From positions 1 through 6,036 of the forward strand of contig JAISZW010000114.1 in the NCBI GenBank assembly GCA_031284445.1: 6,036 nt of DNA, given 5' to 3'. The notes below the pieces were generated by a model, which was not told the origin of the DNA, did not search any database, and saw only the letters and a program-made list of their open reading frames with translations. Positions 5,881 to 6,036 of this stretch are shown here, in pieces. The translations under genes were made by a program, and so were the position numbers. Positions within the stretch are counted from its first letter, which is position 1; each line of letters begins with the position of its first letter. The DNA comes from Candidatus Methanovirga basalitermitum (GTDB lineage: Archaea; Methanobacteriota; Methanobacteria; Methanobacteriales; Methanobacteriaceae).

Positions 5881-6036
5881 CTGATGAAATTTTATTAGTA
5901 TGAATGGTGATATTGTTTATAGTTAGACATATATTTTTTGGCAAAATAAGAAAATCTTTTAAATTTTGTTTTAATTCTTATTTAAAATATTAAACTCAAA
6001 ATTATAAGTACTATTTAATATAAAGAATAATTAGAT

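Overview
The window is very AT-rich (well under 30% G+C by eye). Its genes use AGGTG/AAGGA-type ribosome binding sites, and plausible archaeal TATA boxes lie upstream. It carries an archaeal dihydropteroate-synthase-like protein, a THUMP-domain tRNA guanine-10 methyltransferase of the archaeal type and a CbiQ/CbiO metal-uptake system. Together these point to a methanogen of the Methanobacteriales, most likely Methanobrevibacter or a close relative. That assignment is inferred from gene content and composition, not from a database match.

Layout. Positions 2-274 hold the C-terminal end of a CbiQ-type transmembrane (T) component. After a 178-base gap with its own likely promoter comes its ATPase partner CbiO (453-1292). 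Together they would power cobalt or nickel import, which supplies cobamide and F430 cofactors in a methanogen. From 1293 to 2293 is a graveyard: a short minus-strand frame overlapping the cbiO end, a transposase remnant with several frameshifts (about 1451-1886), an A-rich non-coding tract, and a 209-bp MITE-like element (2085-2293) with 17-bp inverted ends and a possible TATT target duplication. The dihydropteroate-synthase-like gene (2416-4065, TTG start) begins about 120 bases past this element. Then come 689 bases of mostly non-coding DNA with imperfect repeats and one doubtful minus-strand small ORF. The Trm-G10 tRNA methyltransferase follows (4755-5834). The last 200 bases hold a T-tract and a sequence resembling the tip of another inverted-repeat element.

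The three intact genes are all plus strand but are separated by long gaps with separate likely promoters, so they look like independent transcription units (cbiO may also be read with cbiQ). They are metal transport, a pterin-binding-type protein of unknown reaction, and tRNA modification. I see no evidence of a new multi-gene system. The items most worth checking are the MITE-like element, the transposase decay pattern, the start codon and retained residues of the dihydropteroate-synthase-like protein, and the repeat-bearing gap at 4066-4754.
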